Both the position numbers and the translations under genes were made by a program. This document shows, piece after piece, positions 34,601-41,221 of a stretch of 64,000 bases of DNA. The notes under the pieces are model-generated. The model ran no database searches. It was not told the DNA's origin and saw only the letters and a list, made by a program, of their open reading frames with translations. The first letter of the stretch is position 1. Each line of letters opens with the position of its first letter. The DNA is from Atriophallophorus winterbourni (lineage: Eukaryota > Platyhelminthes > Trematoda > Plagiorchiida > Microphallidae). The stretch is from contig JACCGJ010019028.1 of NCBI GenBank assembly GCA_013407085.1, positions 1-64,000 on the forward strand, written 5' to 3'.

Positions 34601-34831
34601 ACGAACGGACCATTGTCGGTTAAGCGTGCTCGCGAGGGCAAAAACATGCCCAACGGGCTGGAGGCGAATGCAGACGTGATTGATTTGATCAATGGATCGA
34701 AAAGGCTAGGCCACGGTAAAGCGAACGGTTCACCGCCGTCCAAGAAGCTTGCGCTCGACGCGTGTTCGCCCCTGTCGGAAACAAGCAACGGACTGGTGAT
34801 TACCGATGGAGAAAATGGCAACGATGCTTGA
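13593..34831 (+). CDS. MTA: MTA (metastasis-associated protein) homologue, NuRD complex subunit, 11 coding exons
   Basis: MTA proteins scaffold the nuclear NuRD complex, recruiting histone deacetylase through ELM2-SANT and RBBP4/7 through C-terminal basic motifs. Coding exons are 13593-13623, 19575-19642, 21261-21351, 23913-24122, 24203-24382, 25724-25993, 27669-27992, 28074-28190, 29310-29416, 31927-32188 and 34446-34831. All junctions are GT-AG, phases match throughout, and the sum is 2046 nt (681 residues plus TGA), close to vertebrate MTAs (about 670-715). Domains: BAH about 1-165, ELM2 about 172-283, SANT about 293-342, GATA-type zinc finger 387-414 (C387, C390, C411, C414; spacing C-x2-C-x20-C-x2-C), basic IRIARILC and RLARRP segment about 499-519, low-complexity tail 554-681. 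Start chosen because [10 protein letters not shown] followed by DFVYFE matches the family N-terminus. Exons 9-10 are less conserved, so a small exon could be missed between 29416 and 31927. Confidence 0.93.
14405..14550 (+). repeat. repeat A copy
   Basis: It shows GATGAGCTGCATGCTGAAAC, ATATCTGTCTAGGCCTGGG and AGCCCACGTGCAACCTGA. The 3' end is decayed. It lies in MTA intron 1. Confidence 0.75.
14880..15360 (-). mobile_element. RTE-like 3' end of ORF
   Basis: The minus-strand frame reads [40 protein letters not shown] and [20 protein letters not shown]. This is the conserved C-terminal region of RTE ORFs ([17 protein letters not shown]). A shorter upstream part to 15360 is in another frame. 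It is 5'-truncated and inserted in MTA intron 1. A sister copy is at 25240-25560. Confidence 0.85.
15885..16130 (-). mobile_element. decayed RTE-like 3' fragment
   Basis: Sequence such as GGTTTCGCAACTATAAAGAA and GTACGCACGATTTCG matches, by eye, the minus copy at 38100-38200 (GATTTCGCAGCCATAGAGGG). The frame is fully broken. Confidence 0.5.
16301..16530 (-). repeat. repeat A copy, inverted
   Basis: It runs from GAAATCACCAGCTTGATCCA to CAGTACTAAAAGATAGTAC through GGTTGCCCAGGACTAGATG and GCAGCTCAGTACCG. It is nearly full length. Confidence 0.75.
16851..17045 (-). repeat. repeat A copy, inverted
   Basis: It runs from GCCTGGATCCAGGCAAAGTG through GCATGCAGCTCAGCGCCGG to CAATTGCACATCCATGC. A truncated second copy (16785-16845) lies directly before it. 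Confidence 0.75.
17340..18115 (+). mobile_element. internally deleted RTE-like element with ATG-repeat tail
   Basis: It opens with linker and RT start ([20 protein letters not shown]), loses the palm, resumes with [18 protein letters not shown] C-terminal sequence at about 17900-17960, and ends in the RTE 3' UTR (17985-18115) with CAATGATGATGATCC. ATG/GAT-type tails are a known RTE feature and mark the true 3' end. Confidence 0.65.
18360..18560 (+). mobile_element. RTE-like RT motif remnant
   Basis: With frameshifts, the translation gives WVRQGCLP (motif B region) and [14 protein letters not shown] (motif C, YADD). It is a palm fragment of a second RTE copy with stops between the motifs. Confidence 0.65.
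18911..19104 (+). repeat. repeat A copy
   Basis: It runs from AAATTGATTGGCCACGGGTA through TATCTGTCTAGGCCTGGGCA to TGCCTGGATCAGGCTTCTGC. Confidence 0.8.
19231..19446 (+). repeat. repeat A copy ending in a CATA microsatellite
   Basis: The head has TGCAATTGTGCAGCACTGCT and the middle TATCTGTCTAGGCTTGGACA. The end TTATGCTTTCATA runs directly into the long tandem repeat at 19447. Confidence 0.8.
19447..19556 (+). repeat. microsatellite (CA)n / (CATA)n / (TA)n
   Basis: Uninterrupted CACACACAC, CATACATA and ATATATAT units. It is an expansion of the CATA tail of the repeat A copy just before it and ends ~20 bp before MTA exon 2. Confidence 0.9.
19575..19642 (+). CDS. MTA: MTA exon 2 (residues 11-33), BAH
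   Basis: It encodes [20 protein letters not shown] and LNK, the family block with conserved FVYFE and IRRI-EL. The acceptor is CCAG, the donor is GTGAGT and the exit phase is 0. It starts only ~20 bp past the CATA microsatellite. Confidence 0.92.
20462..20640 (-). mobile_element. RTE-like 3' UTR with (ATG)n tail
   Basis: On the plus strand it starts TCATCATCATCATCATT and continues GTGCACCGGTAGCAAGTATC and ATAGATGGGGAAGGG. It is the same unit as 23400, 24851 and 26924, and is 5'-truncated. A repeat B copy abuts it at 20642. Confidence 0.7.
20642..21046 (-). repeat. repeat B copy (RTE2 5'-leader-derived), inverted
   Basis: On the plus strand it begins with the tail ACTTACTTACTTTACTTTTG, then TGACTATCTCCTCCTGGAGG, CCCCAGCACCACTCGGCGTT, GTGGTGTGCACCAACTAACC and GGTTTTCTCGCGAAGCCG. 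The other strand matches the leader of RTE2 at 41222-41760 block by block. Confidence 0.75.
21261..21351 (+). CDS. MTA: MTA exon 3 (residues 34-63), BAH
   Basis: It encodes [20 protein letters not shown] and INQAEKY. The VEAKV-C--RRRD string is diagnostic of the MTA BAH domain. The acceptor is TTTTCAG, the donor is GTGAGT, and it exits in phase 1. Confidence 0.94.
21480..21625 (-). repeat. type 2 hammerhead repeat, left part only
   Basis: Inverted blocks GTTCAGTGAGCCTTGTAACA, GTTCGTACAACGAACCACGA and GGTCAAGCGTTCAAGGCACT are present. The ribozyme portion is missing. Confidence 0.6.
22655..22780 (+). repeat. repeat A copy, 3' half
   Basis: It has ATATCTGTCTAGACCTGGGC, GTGACTGTGCGGCACTTTGC and a TTTCATGCAT end. 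It lies in MTA intron 3. Confidence 0.75.
22991..23050 (-). repeat. repeat A fragment, inverted
   Basis: It has GTATGAAATCACAAACCGGA and AAAGTGCCGCACAGTCATAG. Confidence 0.7.
23400..23525 (-). mobile_element. RTE-like 3' UTR end
   Basis: It contains GTCATCATCAGTGACAGCAT, TACACCGATAGCATG and CTAAACAGATGGGGAAGGG, the same 3'-terminal unit as 20462. Confidence 0.65.
23913..24122 (+). CDS. MTA: MTA exon 4 (residues 64-133), BAH
   Basis: An acidic insert ([16 protein letters not shown]) is followed by [20 protein letters not shown] and THIR, a hallmark MTA segment. The acidic, variable stretch is where vertebrate MTAs also differ in length. Confidence 0.93.
24203..24382 (+). CDS. MTA: MTA exon 5 (residues 134-193), end of BAH / start of ELM2
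   Basis: It encodes [20 protein letters not shown], then [20 protein letters not shown] and [18 protein letters not shown]. The intron before it is only 80 bp, in contrast to the kilobase introns elsewhere. Confidence 0.93.
24495..24659 (+). repeat. repeat A copy
   Basis: It has ATATCTGTCTAGGCCTGAGC, GTGCGGCACTTTGCCTGGAT and a CATACATACATAC end. It lies in MTA intron 5. Confidence 0.75.
24851..25560 (-). mobile_element. RTE-like 3' end: C-terminal ORF plus complete 3' UTR
   Basis: This copy joins the ORF end (GCAGGTTGATCTGCTTCTCT at 25450, as at 15080) to the 3' UTR unit (24851-25240), ending in ATCATCATCGTCATC. It proves that the short 3' units scattered in MTA introns are 5'-truncated RTE ends. 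The frame is decayed. Confidence 0.75.
25724..25993 (+). CDS. MTA: MTA exon 6 (residues 194-283), ELM2
   Basis: It encodes [40 protein letters not shown] and [20 protein letters not shown], the ELM2 fold that wraps HDAC in known structures. The acceptor is TTTTCTAG and the donor is GTGAGT. Confidence 0.94.
26924..27150 (-). mobile_element. RTE-like 3' UTR with (ATG)n tail
   Basis: It starts TCATCATCATCATCATGAAC and continues ATTACACCGGTATCAAGTAC and GGCATGAGGTGCCTACATC. It is truncated before the ORF. Confidence 0.7.
27395..27475 (+). repeat. decayed PLE end (type 1 hammerhead-like)
   Basis: It contains GTTCGCTGAGCTTG and GATGTCATCTAGCTTGATAA, a clear relative of the PLE1 arm. The GAAAC core is lost. 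Confidence 0.45.
27669..27992 (+). CDS. MTA: MTA exon 7 (residues 284-391), SANT and first half of zinc finger
   Basis: It encodes [20 protein letters not shown], then [20 protein letters not shown] (SANT), [12 protein letters not shown], and C387-E-G-C390 of the zinc finger. The zinc finger is split by the intron directly after the first Cys pair. Confidence 0.95.
28074..28190 (+). CDS. MTA: MTA exon 8 (residues 392-430), second half of zinc finger
   Basis: It encodes [20 protein letters not shown] and YWKRYGGLK, with C411 and C414 completing the GATA-type finger. The intron between exons 7 and 8 is 81 bp. Confidence 0.95.
28375..28590 (+). repeat. repeat A copy, near full length
   Basis: It runs from CGGATGTGCAATCGTGCAGC (with hairpin GCAGCAC-TTCT-GTGCTGTGC) through the CCTGGACAACCTGACAGTAT block to a CATACCATACC end. 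It lies in MTA intron 8. Confidence 0.85.
28815..29035 (-). repeat. repeat A copy, inverted
   Basis: It has GTATGAAGTCACAAGCCTGC, GTTGCCCAGGCTTAAACAG and CTGCACGATTCCGCATCC. It faces the 28375 copy head to head within one intron. Confidence 0.8.
29310..29416 (+). CDS. MTA: MTA exon 9 (residues 431-466), Ser-rich linker
   Basis: It encodes [20 protein letters not shown] and [12 protein letters not shown]. It is poorly conserved and is supported by a TATAG acceptor, a GTAATG donor and matching phases (1 in, 0 out). Confidence 0.75.
29640..29870 (+). repeat. type 2 hammerhead repeat, full length
   Basis: It has CTTGAGCGTTTGACACGGTA, GGCTCGTTGTACGAACTCCG and GATCTCCACCTGATGACGGC. The core keeps CTGATGA (29803-29809) and GAAAC (29823-29827), with stem II GGC-AAACA-GTC. 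The CGGTA stem III is replaced by AAGCTA, so this copy is probably inactive. Confidence 0.65.
30168..30345 (-). mobile_element. strongly decayed RTE-like 3' UTR
   Basis: It has GCATCATCATCAATATCATG and later TTGCGTTCACTGCACCCCAACAG-like blocks resembling the unit at 26924-27150. Confidence 0.35.
30346..31129. other. MTA intron 9, unassigned part
   Basis: No recognisable exon or repeat is visible. The region is checked here because exons 9 and 10 are the least conserved part of MTA, and a missed small exon is possible. Confidence 0.4.
31130..31212 (+). repeat. repeat A fragment
   Basis: It has CTCGGGTAACCTGGCACTAT and CGCCACTTTGCATAACTCAA, a diverged 3' portion. Confidence 0.55.
31927..32188 (+). 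CDS. MTA: MTA exon 10 (residues 467-553), RBBP-binding-like region
   Basis: The exon begins after TTTCCCTTGCAG and encodes [22 protein letters not shown] (about 499-519). This resembles the arginine-rich RBBP4/7-binding segments of vertebrate MTAs. The donor is CACAG|GTATGT. The frame is open further upstream, so the exact acceptor is inferred from phase and pyrimidine tract. Confidence 0.8.
32378..32560 (-). repeat. repeat A copy, inverted
   Basis: It has AAAATCACAAGCCTGATCCA, GTTTGCCCAGGTCTAGACAG and GGCAGTGAGACTCCAGCC. Confidence 0.75.
32655..32875 (-). repeat. repeat A copy, inverted
   Basis: It is diverged, with CAGGTCCAGATAGATATAAG, GCATGCAGCTCACTGCCGG and ATTGCACATCCGGGCC. Confidence 0.7.
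32876..32972 (+). repeat. repeat A 3' half, head to tail with the previous copy
   Basis: It has CTAGGACTAGGCAACCTGCT and TGCATGGATCCAGCTTGTGA and ends TTTCATATACAT. Confidence 0.65.
32973..33725. other. MTA intron 10, unassigned part
   Basis: A minus-strand frame at 33069-33305 has no recognisable motif. No other structure is seen. Confidence 0.4.
33726..33963 (+). repeat. repeat A copy, best full-length example
   Basis: It runs from GATGTGCAATCGTGCAGCAT through GGTGGTGAGCTGTATGCTGA, TCTCTAGGCCTGGGCAACCT and GCCTGGATCAGGCTTGTGC to CATACATACATACATAC. It can serve as the reference (~238 bp). Internal self-complementary pieces are GTGCAGTC/GACTG-GCAC and CCTGGATCAGG. Confidence 0.85.
34446..34831 (+). 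CDS. MTA: MTA exon 11 (residues 554-681), C-terminal tail and stop
   Basis: It encodes a basic and Ser-rich tail ([50 protein letters not shown]) ending DGENGNDA and TGA. PPSKK and KRARE look like nuclear-localisation motifs. The acceptor is TTGTTGCAG. Confidence 0.85.
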
Positions 34832-35339
34832 ACTCAGGTTCGTCAAATGGGACTTGCTGTTTGTAAACCCGCTCCACCACGTAATAGTCATCGTTGTGCT
34901 CATTTACTGTGATTCCATCGCGAATGTACAATTGTGTAGCACTCTTGTCTCGCACAACCAACACTGTTAAATTAACTGCCACCAGGGACGTGCTGTATGC
35001 GAGAACTTACTGGAGTCTTTCTTTCATTATGTCTCGGCACATGACCGCATGCATCCATGAAAACGAGGTCAGGGTGACTGTTTTCAAACAAATCAACCTT
35101 TTCCCCTCGGAAGGTTGTTATGAAGGCGTTACTTAAACTGGACAATTATTTTGTCATAGGTCATTCTCGCATTCGGCGTTGATGCCCCGATATCGTGTGG
35201 CGATCTTATAGTAGCATGAAAACGGGAATAATTTGCTACCCTTGTCATCTCCCTCCCTAGCCAGCTGTCATTTTGATCCTGTTCACTATACTTGATCAAA
35301 TGCCTGTTGGATTCGAGTTACAGGCACCTCATTTCAATG

Positions 35340-35478
35340 TGCCCATGCCTAATCTAATACAGGTTCAGTCGATTTTTAAGTCCCGCTCTCCCCATATTTT
35401 TAGGAGTTTAACATGTCATGATTGCGTAGCAGTTTAACACCAGGTACTTGATGCCGCTGTACTGCAGCGAATGATGAT
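35340..35478 (+). mobile_element. RTE-like 3' UTR end
   Basis: It has GGTTCAGTCGATTTTTAAGT, GGAGTTTAACATGTCATGAT and ends GCAGCGAATGATGATTATGG. It is the plus orientation of the unit at 20462. Confidence 0.6.
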
Positions 35479-35859
35479 TATGGGCCAACGAATGCCGTTG
35501 CATCTGCTTTAAACAAAGTGCTCATGAACGCCAGGTTGTCCGATTGAAACACACTCGCACGCCTAAACACACCATTGCCTTCACGGGACGAGTATGTTCG
35601 AATTCGCGCTCGCTGGGATTGGCGAATAAAACGAACTACACCATATGCATGTGCTGTTACACTTCTTGTTGTAGTGTATGAATTTTATTGCGCTTACCAC
35701 CCCGAGGCCAGACATCATGACGAAACTCGATGACCTCGCTGACTTCACCCGATAAGGACAGACAGTGTTAAACCGGCTACGGAGTGCAAATGCGGGTGAG
35801 GCGAACAACTGCTAAAACCACTCGTCTGTCGCGTCTCAGCCACTGACACAGATCTGTTT

Positions 35860-35983
35860 TGAAGCTTTATGGTTCGCCGTACGAACCCTGTTTAATCGTG
35901 GCCTTGTTTATTATCCAGTCATTCGAGATTCACAGGGTCTATTTTTACTGTCTCCACCCGGGGATGGAAAACGACCGGTGTCT
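35860..35983 (+). repeat. type 2 hammerhead repeat, decayed
   Basis: GGTTCGCCGTACGAACCCTG and TTTTTACTGTCTCCACCCGG are recognisable. The catalytic core is lost (GGGGATGGAAAACGACCGG). Confidence 0.5.
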
Positions 35984-36185
35984 TGTGAAAGCACAAGTCT
36001 GATCTAGGCAGTGCCGCCCAGTCACGTGGGCTAAAATACTGTCTGGTTGCCCAGGACTAGATAAATAGAAATGGTAGTGAGTCTCCAGCATGTTTCATCA
36101 TGCAGCTCACTACCGGTGGCACATCAATTTTTCATGGTGTTAGCCGCGCAGCACAGAAGGACTGCACGATTGGCACATCCGTGCC
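35984..36185 (-). repeat. repeat A copy, inverted
   Basis: It has GTGAAAGCACAAGTCTGATC, GGTTGCCCAGGACTAGATAA, CATGCAGCTCACTACCGGTG and CTGCACGATTGGCACATCCG. It abuts a type 2 hammerhead repeat. Confidence 0.8.
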
Positions 36186-36550
36186 TGGTGTACTGAGAAT
36201 GTGAGCACTTATACACATAAACTGCGTAAACCTTAACCGTTTTACAAATAGTGTGAGAATGGAAACCTGGTTGACATCATCCTCAAGGTAGGTCGAAAAC
36301 ATAAAGACAGTCATTAGCTGTGCTGGTGGATGTCCGATTCTCACAAAGATGAAGTTGGCACCTTACCAGGAAAGCAGGGAGTATTCCAGTTGGTGTGCCT
36401 TAGCCTGATGTCTCGATAATTGTGGACAGCAAACAGGAAGTTGGCTAATAACATGGCGGTTTGAGGTGTTGTGTGCATACAGTTCTTATATAAATAATCC
36501 GTGTGTACGATTAAGGTTAACGTTACGAATGTTCTGGCAGAAATGCGTTG

Positions 36551-36850
36551 ACACTGCCAAGAATCGCAACTACGAGTCACATTGAAAGAAGTTTCGCTAT
36601 GCATGCTGTCTAGCCCGATGATGAAGCGTCCAATGCAAATTACGCTAGTTCGGCTAACAACACTCGATGATGGCAAACAATCAGAAACCGTTCGGAGTGT
36701 GTAAGCGCTGGGAATGATGGCCCCACAATACACTTGTTATCCGGGCACTGTTCTAACGCTCACTGACCGTAGCTTTGTTGTCCGAATCCACTTAAAGCTA
36801 AAAGCCAGATATCAGTAGTGAAGTGTAAAAGCGGGATACGGGCTTACTCA
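36551..36850 (+). repeat. solo PLE end followed by type 2 hammerhead repeat fragments
   Basis: CAACTACGAGTCACATTGAA, GAAGTTTCGCTATGCATGC and GTCTAGCCCGATGATGAAGC (36560-36632) match the PLE1 arm. At 36663-36690 CTCGATGATGGCAAACAATC AGAAACCG is a type 2 hammerhead core with stem II TGGC/ATCA. A second decayed copy follows at 36740-36835. Type 1 and type 2 motifs again lie side by side, as in PLE2. Confidence 0.55.
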
Positions 36851-36947
36851 GAAAACTGCTCATTTGCATAGAGTTGTTCGGTTGGATCAATCATTAAAGG
36901 CTTGGTTGTGCTGATGTTGGCCGCTATGCGTCCATACATCGGACAAA

Positions 36948-37077
36948 CGTAACATGCTGGAGTATCAATGCCATTTTCTCGGTCTAGGCTTAGACAACCC
37001 TGCAGTATCACGGCCCATGCACAACCTCTGACTGTGTGGCACTTTGCCAGGATCCGAGCTTGTGATTTTATACATTT
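36948..37077 (+). repeat. repeat A copy, 3' half
   Basis: It has AACATGCTGGAGTATCAATG, CTCGGTCTAGGCTTAGACAA and GCCAGGATCCGAGCTTGTGA. Confidence 0.7.
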
Positions 37078-37169
37078 AACAGCGGTGTTATATTTTATCT
37101 AGTTTACACACTATTTTCACTTGATAGACTGTTGAATGATTCAGTCTTTTGTTTCCCCTTTCTTTTCAG

Positions 37170-37770
37170 TTTCGTGGCCGTTCGCAGCCGTTGGGCACGA
37201 TGCAACATTTTTACCATAATTTGGACACTTTATTTGCATAGCACGGCGTTTATTTCGTTTGATGCGTGCACCATTGTATCCTCAGTCCTTACAATCTTTT
37301 CAGTGTGTCACTTTCTTGTCTGGGATAATTCGTTCGTGTCAAGATTGTTCTGCTTTCCCACAAGTTTATCTTGCGTTTTTGGTCCATACTGTGTCCGTTT
37401 TCTCCCCCCCTCCGTCGAACTGTTTGTGAAGATCTATCTACTTTCGTGAATTCTTCCATGTCAATGTATTTTTCCGTGTGCGCTGCTACTCCCGATTCAT
37501 CCGCTCTTCAGCTGTGTTCTGTATTTCCTTTCGCTGTTCATATCATGTGTTCGCTTTTATAAGACGGGGTCACGTTCGAGTATTAGCCTCGCACTAGTTA
37601 CACTGCAATGCTTGGTTTCTCGAACCATCAGTTTCCCTGCGTGTGTGCGTTTCACTGAGTTGCTATTAAATATCTCACGAGTTCGCGCAAGCTGTACTTA
37701 AGCATTTCTCATCCGACTATTGCTACATTTCTATCACTTGTGTTACGAATAAATGTGTGTAAACTCTTTA
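37170..37770 (+). other. MTA: possible spliced 3' UTR exon of MTA with poly(A) signal
   Basis: Six bases after the MTA stop is CAG|GTTCGT (34837/34838), a possible donor. At 37170 there is a strong acceptor (GTTTCCCCTTTCTTTTCAG). The next ~580 bp are T-rich, free of the repeats seen elsewhere, and contain AATAAA at 37748-37753. A 3' UTR exon is a reasonable reading, but an unrelated transcript is possible. Confidence 0.35.
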
Positions 37771-38049
37771 ACTCTTGGTTTTCGCAATATCGAACGCCAT
37801 CCTATTCGATAAGGAAAGTGTTTTTTATGGAGTACATTTTTGTAAAGATGCATACACAACTTGCCAGGTCAGCAAGTATCGTAGGGATGTTAGATTTGAT
37901 AATGAGAGCACAAGAACTAACAGTTTTTGGACGTATTGGTTTGGTCATCATCATATTTTAGCACAATTCTGGAGCCAGATATGTAGTTGAGCTACATGAA
38001 GCAGTGAAAACAGATAAGCTAACGCGTAAAAAAGAAAGCGGGCAAGCAA

Positions 38050-38350
38050 CTTTGTTGGTGGTCTCTGCGATGCGAGCAATTGCATACAGTCAATGTGTGT
38101 TAAAACATAACGCCGCTCGGATAGACTAGATTTCGCAGCCATAGAGGGTCGTAGCACGTACGACTGCGCTGTACACTTGACCCTTAGTATGAACTAAAAT
38201 ATCGTGTCGACGCCTCAACTGGCGACGGTTAGGAAACGCTACATCCGCTTTGTCTTGATAGCTATCGAGGTCCTCAAGGTTCTCCAGCAAAGTCTTCGTG
38301 AACGGCTGAGACGGCATCCTTAGATCTCTTCCTCCGGCCTGTGCCAACGA
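38050..38350 (-). mobile_element. RTE-like C-terminal fragment
   Basis: The minus-strand frame reads DLDSYQDKADVAFPNRRQLR and DILVHTKGQVYSAVVRATTL YGCEI. The K-VY-A-VR---LYGCE motif is typical of the RTE ORF after the RT. It continues out of frame to 38050. Confidence 0.65.
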
Positions 38351-38850
38351 GATGGGCTAGGAATTGTAAGAGAATATTCCCTGTTTAGCTGTCGTGGTGG
38401 CACATCGGCCGAGATCTATGCCGTTTGATCATAAGGTCCAGCTTTGTATCTCGCCACTGGGCGTGTGCTCCATTTAAATTCTCCATTATATCTAATGGTC
38501 AGCCTAGAACCCTGTCCAGTGTGTAAAATTATATCACAGGCAGAGCTTTGTGTTAAAGAAACGAGAGTTTATCTCCCTCTGGCCTCGTGGACCCCACCGG
38601 CGTCATAAGGAATGGAAAATAATTGTTCGACCTGTGTTTCTCTTGCCTCATTTATTAACTCAGTCGATTGCCTTTACCCGCTTCGTGAAGTGTGCGCTTG
38701 CTTCGATATGTTACCGATGCTGCTGCTGATCAGCTTTCAGCATTGCAATGCGGTGATTGGCTGGAGGGTACCTAATGCAATCAGCTCACTGGCGCGAGTA
38801 CGTGCTCACACTTCAATTTCATTATCTTCAACTGTGTGCTTAGTAGTTAT

Positions 38851-39012
38851 TCATGAAACTCAGAGACTGCACGTGGGCTAAGATACTGTCAGGTTGCCCA
38901 GGCCTAGACAGATATGAGGGGGGAATAGAAATGGTAGTGAGACTCCAGCGTGGTCAATCAATTTAGCACAATGTTAGCCGTACAGCACAGAAATGCTGCA
39001 CGATTGCACATA
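38851..39012 (-). repeat. repeat A copy, inverted
   Basis: It has AGAGACTGCACGTGGGCTAA, GGTTGCCCAGGCCTAGACAG and ATGCTGCACGATTGCACAT. Confidence 0.75.
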
Positions 39013-39089
39013 TCAGCAGGACTGTAGACGCATTGTTCGAACGAGGTAGTCGGGACAATACGTGAGTTCGAAACGGGATAAATGAACAC

Positions 39090-39245
39090 TGATGGAGAGT
39101 AGTTTTTGACACCATACAGCCAGGAACCGATTGTCGTGTATATGTGCGAGGGACATGAGCAACACAATACACTGCTATTGGTACGTTGATTTTACAATCT
39201 TATTGTCCCTACCTAATGACGGTAAATAGCTATTGGCCTGTTGTG
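39090..39245. repeat. decayed type 2 hammerhead repeat scraps
   Basis: CATACAGCCAGGAACCGATT and GGACATGAGCAACAC are followed by TGTCCCTACCTAATGACGGT. Both carry core traces but none is intact. Confidence 0.4.
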
Positions 39246-39568
39246 GTATATATATGCAGGAAATGTGAGCACTCATTAAACTGGTCTCTTTTTATCAGTA
39301 AAATAAGTTTTACTCTTACCAACTCAGAATTGGCTGTGAAATAACACTGACACAATTTTAAACGTGGAAACCAATTTTGAATAAGACTTGCACGCCCAAT
39401 CTGTTCACTCAAAGTCATCGGCTTGAACACCAAATGCTTATTTGTATGCATTCCCATTCACGTAAACTGTCGTGGGGTTTGATGGCAAGGCACGCAAATA
39501 AGCATTTTTTGTTGGAGCCCCCCATACACATTGTGCGGGCACACGTGATTGAACGCGATGGTCGTGCC

Positions 39569-39706
39569 AGCCTTATTCAACTGAGTGGTGCTGGGGACGC
39601 CGCTTTGTACTCAAATCCCCAAGAACCTTCGTTGAAGCCGACTCATCCTCCAGGAGGAGATAGTCGCACAAAAGTAAAAGTAAGTAAAGTATTCAACTGA
39701 GGCTTA
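39569..39706 (+). repeat. repeat B copy, 3' third
   Basis: It has GAGTGGTGCTGGGGACGCCG, TTGAAGCCGACTCATCCTCC, AGGAGGAGATAGTCGCACAA and the AAGTAAAAGTAAGTAAAGTA tail. Confidence 0.75.
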
Positions 39707-40528
39707 CAAGTTCGAAGTTTCCTTACTATTTCTGCACTGTTACAAGGCACGACGATACTAATCCTACCGAGACCGGTCGTTCATGCAAACAATAACATAA
39801 ACACAATGTCATGGATAATGTTTGGACCGATCGATTAGTCATTGCCATGAAATTTCAAAGCAATCGGTAAGAGCAGTTATTGGAAACTTCTGGCCTTTGA
39901 CACAGAGGCTTCGTCAGACCAATGGTGACATACAAAATGTGAGTGACTGGAAAGCCATGTAAGAAGCGCAAGTTTGCCGTTTGAAACAAAGTAAAATACG
40001 GGAGCCGCTATCGCGAAATCAATGTGAGTTTAATCCCAAGTGAACGAGACCGTGTAGATAGCAGTACTAATCTAGCATTAGGTCAAAGATCCAAGAATTC
40101 ATGGTATAAAAACTTACAGTTGAGCAACACGATAGGATATTCGTTTAGGGACAAAAAGTATAATATTGAGGCGTTTGGAAGATCGACAGCTTTTGTTGGT
40201 AAAAATGTCATGCATTGTCTCGCTATGATAAAAAATATTCGGTAGGATAAATGTCTCGTGAAGTTGCTCAATTAAGTTATAAACGGGATGTAGGGTGGAA
40301 TTGCTACCGATAAATGTACCCAGTTTGTTCCCGAAAATGCTTTCACTATATGATTGTTCATCTGACGATAGGGAGTTCCATAAGAAACAAACGCGACCGA
40401 ATAGAGTAAACGACGGCAGTTCCGGTTAGAATATCGAATATCAAATGCCAGTGGGTGATACGTGTGTCATGGTTTGACCGGAGGCTAAATAAATGCGTCA
40501 GAGGATGAATCTTTGAGTTCATTGTTTC
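39707..40528. other. unassigned intergenic DNA
   Basis: A 73-codon frame at 40024-40245 shows no known motif. No repeat family is recognised. Confidence 0.4.
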
Positions 40529-41215
40529 TTAAGTGAGGATAAGATCCAATCGAACCCGTCTGCGAGGCAGTGTATCCAAATTAAGATGAACCAGTCGATT
40601 CTCATATGGTAGGTTCCGAAGACAGCCAACCATTTTGGTTGCTCTGTGATAATTCCAATCGAGCAGCTTGATGTCCTTTTGTAGCCATGATGTCCAAGCT
40701 TGCACTGCGTAATCCATCACTGGGTTAATATACGTATTTATGAGCATTGGGAATGTGTCAAAGAAAAAACGTCTGAAAAGACGCCGAATCCTACCTAGCA
40801 TGCAGCTATCTCGGTTGTACAGTGCTTCGCAATGTATGTATGTATGCTATTACTAAGACTTCCACTAATCCATACGCCGTGGTCCTTTTCTTTTGTTCAT
40901 TGTCTCCAGTAGGTTAGTCAAGCAAGAACGAGACATCCAAAATCCATGTTGCTGTCTGGATAACAAGTTTTGTGTTTCGAGATGACTCACAATTCTTTCC
41001 CACACAATTCGCTCCATAACTTTTGAGATCACTGGAAGGAGTTTAACAGGGCGGTAATTTGCTGGGCCATAACGAGTTCCTCTTTTGTAGATGGGTGTTA
41101 TGATTCCTCTCTTGCAGTCATTCGGTACAACACCCTCCCTTAAAGAGTGATTAAAGAAATCACAAAGTGGTTTGCACAATTGACTGCCGCATAACTTTGG
41201 GATTGCCGGTGAAAT
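40529..41215 (-). mobile_element. CR1-like copy with RT palm deleted
   Basis: Minus-strand blocks are FFNHSLREGVVPNDCKRGII, GPANYRPVKLLPVISKVMER and SRSCLTNLLETMN, then an abrupt join to KGPRRMD and, after a short insert, FRRFFFDTFPMLINTYINPV and HLNLDTLPRRRVRLDLIL. Compared with copy 1 (9864-10433), motifs A to C are gone. A TGTATGTATGTATG scrap lies at 40834-40848 between the two halves. Confidence 0.8.
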
Positions 41216-41221
41216 TCCGTC

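Noticed and set aside
34561..34821. 86-codon minus-strand ORF
   Set aside because: It is antisense to MTA exon 11, which has family support and a matching splice phase.
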